From the NCBI GenBank assembly GCA_964023275.1, contig OZ029921.1:11847806-11911805 (forward strand): a DNA stretch of 64,000 nt. The letters are read 5' to 3'. Each line of letters starts with the position of its first letter. Position 1 is the first letter of the stretch. This document shows positions 32,369-41,309 of the stretch, piece after piece. Origin of the DNA: Norana najaformis (lineage: Eukaryota; Annelida; Clitellata; Crassiclitellata; Hormogastridae). The notes beneath the pieces were generated by a model. The model had not been told where the DNA came from. It made no database searches and worked only from the letters and a program-made list of their open reading frames with translations. Both the position numbers and the translations under genes were made by a program.

Positions 32369-34440
32369 ATTATTATTATTATTATTAATTAGCAACTTCT
32401 AATGCGCCAGTGTCTAATGCACAAGGCATCAACCGATGGCACACCAAAACCAAGCCACAATCAGGTCGATATCCAGGTCAGTCCGCACGACAGAGAGGCA
32501 GCCTATGGTGGATAAGCAATTTGAAACAGGTAAACGAAATGACAGGAGCGACTGAGCAGAACGAACAGACACAGGGAGGGAATTCCAAAATTTTGGTCCA
32601 GCAACCGAAAATGCTCGTTTACCAAGAACAGTTCTAGCCCAAGGTATGACAAGAGAAAGACAATCAGATGACCTTGCAGAATAATGGTAAGTCTGGGGAA
32701 TAAGGATTGATTTCAGGTATTGTGGTTGGCCATAGTTCAATGTTTTATAAACCGTAAGTCCTAATTTGAAACAAATCCTTTGCTGAACAGGAAGCCAATG
32801 TAAAGATTTAAGCACAGGCGTTATATGCTCATATTTAGAAGTATTTGTTATGGCTCTAGCCGAGGAGTTCTGAACTCTTTGGAGTTTCTGCATGTTTGAT
32901 TTAGTGATACCAACAAGAATGGAGTTACAATAGTCAAGACGACTGGAGACCAATGCGTTAGCTAAGGATATTCTGGAAGACATGGGGACATAATGCCTAA
33001 TTCTGCGTATGTCTCGAATATACATATATGATGACTTACAAATACCATTTACATAGTTTGTGAGGGACATGGTTGAATCAAAAACAACACCCAAGTCATG
33101 AGCAGTATCAGTCATCTCAATCAGTGAATCACCCAGTTTTACAGATTTAAGCCATTCGAATTTCTTAAGTTGCTGAGGAGTGCCAAGCAGTAAAAATTCA
33201 GTTTTCGAGGGGTTAAGGAGAAGTTTATTTGCTGCCATCCAAGACTGCAGCTCTTCAAAGGCATCAGACAACAGCTGCACAGACGAGTGACAAGTCAAAC
33301 TGTCAAATGAGATGTAGATTTGGGTGTCATCAGCATAGAAATGATATCCCAGTGAATGATTGTCTAGCAGGGTACCTAGAGGTGTGGTGTATAATGTAAA
33401 CAAAAGAGGACCAAGTACAGAACCCTGCGGAACGCCACAGGTCAACGAGGCACTAGCTGAATAATGTCCATTTAAATATACAGATTGAGTGCGAGGGCTG
33501 AGGTAAGTAGCAAACCAGTGTAGGGCAGGACCAGAAACTCCAAACCAATGTTGAAGACGATGCAAAAGGAGAGAGTGGTCAACAGTATCAAAGGCAGCAG
33601 ACAAATCAAGGAGAACAAGTGCAGTCACCTTACCCTTATCCATGGAACACATGATGTCATTATGGACAGCAAGCAGGGCAGATTCTGTTGAATGAAATTT
33701 ACGGTAAGCAGACTGAAATGGAGAAATTAGTGGGTTGGAAGAAAGGTGAGCTTGCATACGATTCAAGACTACCCGTTCAAGAATTTTAGATATAAAATTC
33801 AAAGTTGAGATGGGTCTGTAATTAGACAGGTCACTTGGATCGAGAGAAGGTTTCTTTAGCAGAGGATGAACTATGGCATGAGCAAAACCAGAAGGAAAGG
33901 ATCCCTCAAGCAACGAGAAATTGATTATTGACGTAATGGTTGGACCAAGGACATCAAAACATTCTTTTAGGTAAGAAGTGGGAATGGTGTCTAGGAGAGA
34001 GGTTTTGTCAGGTGAAGAAAATATGAGTCTGCGGACCTCCGCAAGAGTTGTTGGCAGAAAGTAATCCAAGACTGGAGGAGAAGAACTAGGAAGAAGAAAT
34101 TTATCACATAACAAATAACCACTAAATTTCAGCCTTATACCAGAAATCTTATCAGCAAAAAAGGTCAAAAATTTACTGGCTAGCTCTTGGGTAGAACAGA
34201 ACACGCCAAAAGATGAATTTAATTTCTCCCTGTGTAGTAATTTATTCAAAGCCATCCACAGAGTTTTTGGAGATGTAGAACTTTCGGCAATTAAGTTAGT
34301 TAAATATTCTGATTTTGCTGAAGAAACAAGTTTACGCACAAGTTTACACTGTTGCTTAAACCTACTGAGATCTGAGGGAAGTCGAGAGTGGCGCCACCAA
34401 CGCTCTAACCGACTTCTGTGACGCCGTGTGACAATCACCT
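32369..34440 (-). mobile_element. CR1-like LINE with a 669-residue open reading frame
   Basis: The minus-strand frame 34438-32429 is open for 669 residues: [57 protein letters not shown] (motif A), GVPQGSVLGPLLFTLYTTPL, YHFYADDTQIYISFD (catalytic YADD) and the CR1 C-terminal region. The tail is an ATT run (plus strand 32367-32392). The endonuclease domain is missing, so it is 5'-truncated at about 34440. It lies inside the pogo-like element and is the near-twin of the copy at 28791-29556, in the opposite orientation. Confidence 0.93.
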
Positions 34441-34639
34441 TATATTCCCCATACTTAATAGATTTTTAGCATCTATGCTGGCCTTGCTATTTTTATTAGT
34501 TAAAACGTCTAAGCCGGCCAAACATTTAAGTAAGTAATCACGTTAGTCAACACAAACTCTTATTCTAACACATGCGTAGATACGTCAATAATACACACAG
34601 TTAATAGAACAGTAAATTCTATTGAAATTGCTAAACATG

Positions 34640-35680
34640 GCGAGAATATACATAGACTCAGTCTACTCTCAGTTACATCATCTTCGACAGTTTCATGGAC
34701 AATTGTTGCTGCGCCAGGAAGCTCAGACTGTTTGGCAGTTTGCTGATTTTTTACACTGGGATCGCTGCTTTGCTGGTTTTGCTCCTCGGGTCGATTGGTG
34801 ACATATGCTGGCAAAAAGTCATCTTCTTTGAATATATCTCGGTTAAATGGGAAAATGCCTGTCACCCTGAAACCAGCAGTTATGTTGCCAGCACTAGCAG
34901 CCATTGGTAAAGCCTCACGAATAACTCCTGGTATATCATAGATTCTCATGGTTTTTTCCATGCATCAGAGGCGGAATTAACAAACTTCTTTAGAGGTCCA
35001 TATACAGAAAGATCCAAGGGTTGCAGTTTATGACTGCAGTGAGGTGGAAATGATAGTAAAACAACTCCATTGTCCTTGCAGTAATCAATCACCTGAATAG
35101 AAAGGTGTGATTCATGATTGTCGAGAATCATTAATACGGGTTTGTCGGCACAACATCGCACGCTTTTGAAAAAGTGCTGCATAAATGATAGGAAGATGTC
35201 TTCATTCATCCATCCAGATGGTGTCACAGCACTGATGCAACCGGCAGGTCCATCTCGAACAAAATGGTCACGATAGTTGACACACGGAAAGATTAGCATT
35301 GGAGGAACAGCATTACCAACAGCATTTACTGCAAGAGCTAGTGTTACAAGGCTACCACGTTCTCCGGTTGTGATGGATCCTACCTGCTTAGTACCCTTAG
35401 CAGCTACTATTTTATCTGGCTTTTGAACTGTGGTTATTCCTGTTTCATCCATGTTATAAATATCAGAACATGTAAAATGGTACCTATCCATCACTGTGGA
35501 CAAGTTATCAAAGAACAATTTGACATTTTCTTTGTTGAAACTGGTTGACTTCCCTAAGCTGGTAGCTTCAGGAGTTCTAATGCTTAGCTGCGAATGCCGC
35601 TTTAAAAATGCTGCAAACCAATCAGCACCCGCCATCTGAAATTCATGCCAACTTTTTGGCATAGGTCTATTCACTTCATT
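34640..35680 (-). pseudogene. Pogo-like DDE transposase core
   Basis: The minus frame 35674-34946 encodes 242 residues: WHEFQMAGADWFAAFLKRH, then DIYNMDETGITTVQKPDK (first catalytic Asp), ERGSLVTLALAVNAVGNAVP, PMLIFPCVNYRDHFV, VTPSGWMNEDIFLSFMQHFF, PVLMILDNHESHLSIQ (second Asp, LDNHxSH) and LSFPPHCSHKLQPLDLSVYG (third acidic position). A frame at 34961-34640 continues it with GNITAGFRVTGIFPFNRDIF. This is the DDE_1/pogo-Tigger type. A frameshift or small intron separates the two frames near 34950. The N-terminal DNA-binding part at about 35680-36080 is degraded. Confidence 0.85.
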
Positions 35681-36589
35681 AGAAACTGTGAATTGTATGC
35701 AAGCTTGTGAATCTCCTTCAGAGTTAGGCCATAATACAGTTTCGCAGCTTTCTCTATGTATTCTGCTAACTGCATATCTTTTTCGTCAGAAAAATACCTG
35801 GCGGTTTCTCAAATATCCTACTCTAAAGCTTTCATAATTTTTCTGGTCAGCCAAATTTGCATGCTTCATGTACTTTTTGCAATAATGAGATAATGTCACA
35901 TAGTGGATGCTGAAGTCCTTTGCAACCGCTCGGCAAGATTGACCACATTCAGTAACTGCTTTCATGGCTCGCAGAATGATGTCTCATGGTGTCTTCCCTC
36001 GCTCCGTCTTTTTCTTGTACATCCTCATCTAAACCAACAAGAGGTGAAATTCAGCGTAAAGTCACTTTATAATTGGAAACAGTAATTAGGCTTCTGGCGT
36101 CAATTGGAGTAAGTTGAAACACGATGGGGCAAGTTGAAACACCTATGTTTCAACTTACCCCCACATGTATGTCACAACTTTCAACAGAAATATAAGTCAT
36201 TTGGCCTTCACATGTAGTCAAGCAATATTCTCATTAAAATAAGCATACATTTATCTGAAGAAAGGAATACATTCATAAATTTTCAATATATTATATGATG
36301 CAAAACATTAAAAGTTCATAGTATGTTAAAAGTTACTCACATTGTGCAAAAAACGTCTTTTTCTCACAATTTTCCAATAGTCTGCACGTTTCAAGCTTTT
36401 GCATTATGATGACGTAGCCGAGGTCTGTTGGCAATGATGTCACTAAATTAAGGGCTGTCTTGGATAATCGTAAGCAAAATAGGCAATGTGTTTCATCCTA
36501 CCTCTGCATACAACCAACTGCGGTCTCCCCTATTTATTGTTCGCCTTTGCGTAACAATGCGAATGGTATAATGGTGTAATGGTAATCTC

Positions 36590-38580
36590 GAAATTTCTAC
36601 AGCGCCCAACGAAAGCTAAGTTGTGGAAACCAGCTTATTCACAGGCGTGCAGTCAAAACAAAATCGATAGACAAAAGGGTTCGGTTCCAGGTCAAGATCC
36701 AGGAGTCAGGCAGTCAGACAGTTGGACGGCTATGGTGGATGATGTTTGAAATTGAAGCGAGAAGAGAGATAAGGGGAAGAGGAAGAATCAGGATAAGATT
36801 TTTGGAAAAGAAGTGTTTTCAGTCTTGAGTGAAAGACCTGCGCAGAAGCTGAAAAAGGTGAAGTGCTGGTGAGTCTGTATGATGGACCAGATAATTGTCA
36901 TAATTCTGGTGGGAGTTTATTCCAGAGGGGTGGGTCACCCTGAAACCAGCAGTTATGTTGCCAGCACTAGCAGCCATTGGTAAAGCCTCACGAATTACTC
37001 CTGGTATATCATAGATTCTCATGGTTTTTTCCATGCATCAGAGGCGGAACTAACAAACTTCTTTAGAGGTCCATATACAGAAAGATCCAAGGGTTGCAGT
37101 TTATGACTGCAGTGAGGTGGAAATGATAGTAAAACAACTCCATTGTCCTTGCAGTAATCAATCACAGATCCTCTGGTAATGCTTCATTGTAAAATAGGAA
37201 ACAGCTGGTTTAGTCTACTAAGTGTTTCAATAGGTCAACAAAAGCTAGGGGTGCTGCTGTTTTTATCCTTAGCTATGGCTATGAAGCGATTTCCAAATTT
37301 TAAGGATGAGGTGACGGGAGGGCGAAGAAGTGTTAGGACAGATGAGGAGCGGGTTGAACGGAGTGGTTGGATTAGAGAAGGTCATCAAGAGAGAAGGGTG
37401 GATTCAAAATGAGGTCAGAACAGGGGATATCTTGTATGAAGGCTTCGATATTTATTGAACTAATGCGATGAAAAGAATGAAAGACAGGATCAGGTCGTGG
37501 AGTCGGAAGAATGTTAAGACATGTAAAGATGGGGTAATGATCAGATGGTGTGTCACAAGAGAAAGATATATGAGGTGATAGACTGGAGAATGATGATGTG
37601 ATAATAAGGTCAAGTGTGTGGTTGTGAATGTGGTTGAGGAATTTAACATGTTGAACCAGATTAGTTGAAGATAATAGGGTGAGGAATTCAGAAGCAAATG
37701 TGTCAGAGGGGTTATTGACATGTATATTGAAATCACCTGTAATCAGAAAATCATGAGGTGTAGTGGTGGCAGTGGAGAGGAGCATGGTAAATTCTTTCAA
37801 GAAGACTGATGGAGGACTTGAATATGAAGAGGAGGATGGAGGGCTATATACATTAAAGATGGTCAGGTTTGTGTGAAGAAGTTTAAGTGTAATTGATGCA
37901 CATTCAAAAGAATGGAAACAGTAGCCAGGTGCGTCTAAAACTGTGGCAGGTTCTCGGGTCAGAAAGGCAATACCACACCAGTTATGTGGGAAGGGGTTGA
38001 TGATTTGCCTGGGTGAGGTGTACTGTAAAGATGGCAGCCAGGAGGAATACAGTCTTCATATTGAGCAAGAGTTGTGTTTAAATTAAACCAGGTTTCAGAT
38101 AAGGCAAATATGTCAGGCAGGTGAGAGGAGAGGGCTATATCACTAATTCTTGGGAATGTGCAGGATGCAGTAATGATTGAATATTTAGCATGCAAATTAA
38201 GAAGCGGCTGTTGTCTGTGAGGTGAAGGAGGAGGACATGAATAAAAATCCAGTGGGCCCCGGATTTGGGTGAATGTCCCCAGAGAGTAGGATCAGTATGT
38301 TGAAGATGGTATGGCGGGTGAGGTACTGCAGCAGTTGCCTGAGAGGTGAAGTTAGGAAGAACGATAAAGGAATAAAACACATGTCCATACTGCATAGTCG
38401 CTGTGCCAAATTGGGTGCAGTAAAAATGTTTGGCTGTTGGAATAATGTAGGGCAAGCTGGTGTGGAAGGGTTGGCAACTGATATGGAAGGCGATCCTGCA
38501 ACGTAAGCCAAAAATAAGAAGAATTATTGAATTATACATTACGTGATCTATGATGACGTGGCCGTTAAATGAAGCTAAAA
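36590..38580 (-). mobile_element. CR1 LINE with a large internal deletion and a composite insertion
   Basis: From 38580 down, the minus strand gives the 5' part of a CR1 ORF2 with LILLSGDIHPNPGPTG near 38270, a diagnostic CR1 start of the endonuclease, then ALSETWFNLN, HDFLITGDFNIHVNNPSD and HNHTLDLIITSSF with DTPSDHYPI (the endonuclease end, 37800-37390). At about 37387 it jumps to the C-terminal reverse transcriptase (37269-37386) and then the 3' tail (36590-36935), which matches 44190-44560. Most of the reverse transcriptase is therefore deleted. A 333-bp foreign segment lies at 36936-37268. Confidence 0.8.
36936..37270. repeat. Composite insertion copied from two nearby loci
   Basis: Bases 36937-37165 repeat 34861-35090 (part of the pogo transposase) with two substitutions that I can see, and 37166-37270 repeat 40875-40980 (intron near the S5 exon) without a difference. 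Both copies are in the same orientation as their sources. The related CR1 at 44540-44570 reads uninterrupted from GGGGTGGAGC into AGCTATGGCT, showing where the segment went in. Confidence 0.9.
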
Positions 38581-38989
38581 TGGCGGAAGGTAAAAATGCA
38601 AGGTGAACAATGGGTGCAAAAGGACAAAAGTTTGGCGAATCTTAAGGTGATTAAAGGTTGAAACAAATTGGAACGAAATCACCAAAGAAAGAGCATAAAT
38701 CGGGTAAGAAAGGAAAATTAACAAATTCAAAAAAGACACCAAAAAGTTAGAAAAAATAGACTTGAAAAATAAAGTGCAGAAGCCATGATGCTGGTTCCCT
38801 GTCAACTATTGCATTGGCCATCATAAAATTTCCTTAACAAAAGCACAACAAGATGTGATCAACAGATCAGATTTTAAAATTCTGACCAGAATAAGTTTTG
38901 CAAATAAAGATCAAAGAATGCTACTTTATAGCAGAGCTAAATTTTCTGCCCTGACATCAACTTCTGCGTTTAAACCTACGAAAATTAGT
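38581..38989. other. Intronic sequence without recognised feature
   Basis: It may still include 5' sequence of the CR1 copy, but no coding or structural feature is supported. Confidence 0.35.
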
Positions 38990-39068
38990 CCGCAATGTTC
39001 AACGATATCATGTGCTCCATTGATAAGGGTAAGGTGAATGCATTTATGCTTCTTGATTTGTCTGCCAC
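38990..39068 (+). mobile_element. Short CR1 reverse-transcriptase piece
   Basis: The plus strand reads FNDIMCSIDKGKVNAFMLLD then LSATFY, the motif A region of the CR1 subfamily seen at 32369-34440 (NDIMCSMDKGKV, LDLSAAFD). It stops abruptly where gypsy-type sequence begins. Confidence 0.6.
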
Positions 39069-39420
39069 CTTTTATAATGGAAAGACGGGCCATTAGCAGC
39101 AGCCATATGACTTTAGGATCATCCACAAAGCTGGAAAAGATAATCCTGCTGACTTTGTCGTGACATCCATTGACAGATCGAGGAAACAAAGATGACAAAT
39201 CGCTAAAGATCTCTGAGGACTCGGAATATTAATTTTGTTATTCACAACACCATTCCTAAAGCCAAGACGTTAGAACAGAATAAGGAAGCAAACAGTCTGA
39301 TACGATTCTGCAGAAGGTTCTTGCATGCGAACCAGCTGAATAGCTATGTTTTTCTCGCAAGGTGGTGTTACAATGAATGAAAGGGACAGTGAAAGCACTC
39401 TATTTCAAAGAGGAACATAA
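39069..39420 (+). mobile_element. Ty3/gypsy fragment: end of RNase H and linker
   Basis: The plus strand reads QQPYDFRIIHKAGKDNPADF, the common gypsy block (YDxxIxHxPGKxNPADxxSR), followed by SIDRSRKQ, and in other frames INFVIHNTIPKAKTLEQNK and LQKVLACEPAE, the linker before integrase. There is no reverse transcriptase or LTR nearby. It is a broken remnant. Confidence 0.65.
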
Positions 39421-39459
39421 TATTTGTCATCATCATCTTCTTTAATCAGAAGTTCTTGG

Positions 39460-39732
39460 TCAATATTCTCCACCTTCTCGAAGAAAGATACAGCATCTGT
39501 GTCTAGCAGCTGTGTCAGGAATATCTGTGTCAAGAAGGGAGTTTATTATCTCAGGAATGCAACCTCTAAATGGATACCTCAGCAAACGTTCTGCTGGTGA
39601 TCTCTCCATGGTGCTGTGTGGTGTTGAGCAATAAGCATGAAGAAAATTGTACATTTCCTGTTTCCAATTCTTATTCTCCATATCTTTGATCTGAAGTAAT
39701 AAATGATGTAGCTTTCCTACCATGGTTCCCAT
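39460..39732 (-). mobile_element. Ty3/gypsy integrase C-terminal fragment
   Basis: The 90-residue minus frame has NWKQEMYNFLHAYCSTPHST, then MERSPAERLLRYPFRG, the usual gypsy integrase core end (L-x-AYRxTPHxxT, SPAELLFGRxLR). It is opposite in orientation to the gypsy piece at 39069-39420, so the two represent different insertions or an inversion. Confidence 0.7.
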
Positions 39733-39839
39733 GTTGTGGCTGATGGTGGCAGTGGACCTGAGGTTTGGTGGTGCATAGCCATTGCCTGGGATTGCATGAG
39801 CAGCCTACAACAAGGAATATGGAACACTAACATCTGGCT

Positions 39840-40330
39840 AGACATGAAACACAGGGCATATGCCATTCCTCCTGTGTGGAGCAGTCGCTTACCAAGAATC
39901 TGGAGACAAAGATCAATGCCTTCCAGAGGTGGTGCCTCAGGAAGATACTGCATATACCCTACACAATGTACATCACCAATGCAAAGATATATCACCACAT
40001 GATGGACATCCCAGTGTTGGAGATAATTCAAACAAGCAGGCTCCAGTTGTTTGAACACATCACGCACTGCAAAGGTGACCAGGATCATGACAGGGCCTTG
40101 CAAGTGATGATCTCCGGTCCTCTGAGATGCTGGAAGAAACCTATTGGACGCCCTCGCCACACATGGACAAGAACAGTAGAAGCTGACTTGTGCCCAGTGA
40201 ACTTTGGATTACATACAGCTTGGAGATGAGCCCAGAATAGAGATGGATGGTTGCATGTTGTGGAAATGGCAATGCTCCACAAAGAAGTGGCATCATGCTA
40301 CAGATGATGATATTAATCATGGAAATGACT
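39840..40330 (+). mobile_element. RTE-like LINE, C-terminal fragment
   Basis: The plus frame 39876-40229 reads LETKINAFQRWCLRKILHIP, then HHMMDIPVLEIIQTSRLQLF, EHITHCKGDQDHDRALQVM and IGRPRHTWTRTVEADLCPVN followed by FGLHTAWR. This is the tail of a third RTE-like family (NAFxxRCLRxIL, RGRPRxTWxxxVExDL), distinct from those at 7680 and 10730. It ends about 220 bp from the S5 exon. Confidence 0.75.
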
Positions 40331-40548
40331 GGTGAAGATTATGGAGTCATTACATGTGCCTTCTGGACTATTCTTTAATTGCATTTGTTATAAATACCTG
40401 CTTAACAACAATGAAACACTTTCAATTGCAAAGACATATGATATACATATAATTTGTTTACAAAGAGAGTGAGTATGTTTCAACACAAGAACTTGATGAC
40501 CAGTACTTTAAATTAAGAATAAAGCAGTTTAAAAAGAATAAATTATAC

Positions 40549-40744
40549 CTTTTCTTGTCTTAAGTGAATCCAAAGAATCAACTTCTATCAAAAAGTCATC
40601 TTTAAAGAATATGAAACCAATGATTGAAAAAAGATAAATAAGAACAACTGCAAGAACAGCTGTCAGCAAAATAGAACGACCATTCTTTGTGACAGAACGA
40701 ATAACATTGAGCAACGTCTCTTCTCGATAAACAATGTCCAACAG
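40549..40744 (-). CDS. ITPR: IP3 receptor exon: S4-S5 linker, S5 and start of the luminal loop
   Basis: The 196-nt minus exon begins after TCTGTTCTTTCCAG in phase 0 and ends in phase 1 before GTATAA at 40548. It encodes [57 protein letters not shown] and LDSLKTRK plus the first base of an Asp codon completed by the pore exon. [11 protein letters not shown]-SVTxNGRSI is the S4-S5 linker that couples ligand binding to the gate, and [21 protein letters not shown] is helix S5. The preceding exon ends FFYSLL, so the joined sequence has no gap against vertebrate ITPR. The flanking introns are 25.4 and 22.2 kb. Confidence 0.96.
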
Positions 40745-40874
40745 CTGGAAAGAACAGAAAATTAAAAGTATGCACACAATCAGAATATCTTTATATGACT
40801 TCTGAAAACATTGTTTGCTCGTTCTACACCCACAGCACAGTTCCTCCAATATCCAATGTACATATTTTAGAAAC

Positions 40875-40980
40875 AGATCCTCTGGTAATGCTTCATTGTA
40901 AAATAGGAAACAGCTGGTTTAGTCTACTAAGTGTTTCAATAGGTCAACAAAAGCTAGGGGTGCTGCTGTTTTTATCCTTA
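40875..40980. repeat. Source copy of the second half of the composite insertion
   Basis: This segment, beginning AGATCCTCTGGTAATGCTTC, is repeated at 37166-37270. It lies in the intron about 130 bp upstream of the S5 exon and has no coding capacity that I recognise. Confidence 0.9.
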
Positions 40981-41309
40981 AGAGAACAGGATAAACAACA
41001 TTATTTGGATAAACACAGCAGCACTTTTATAAAAACAACAGCCACTGCTTGTTTTGGAGGACTCAAGTAATATAAGAAAAACTATAAAAAGAAGTTTAAT
41101 CTGATCTAATCTAACATACAATGCATCTAATGACACAGTCTGTTGTGATGTTCCTCTGGCAACTATGCCTTTATTAAATCCCCCATTTAACCAATTGGGA
41201 CACATGAGGTAGTTTTAGATTATACTAAAAAATTACAACACGATAGGACACAAAATTAAACAAAGTTGTTAATGATCTACATTATACATGCAAGCAAGCT
41301 ACAATTGCT

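Larger units (their letters stand above)
30183..36163 (-). mobile_element. Pogo-like DNA transposon, interrupted by a CR1 LINE
   Basis: The transposase core lies at 34640-35680 and a typical C-terminal end at 30480-30960, both minus. Between them sit a CR1 LINE (32369-34440) and about 1.4 kb of other sequence. Candidate terminal repeats are TGGGGTAGGTTGTAACATA at 30183 on the plus strand and TGGGGGTAAGTTGAAACATA on the minus strand at 36163-36144; about 16 of 18 bases agree. TTGAAACA words recur close to both ends. A flanking TA duplication was not clear. The borders are therefore provisional. Confidence 0.6.
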
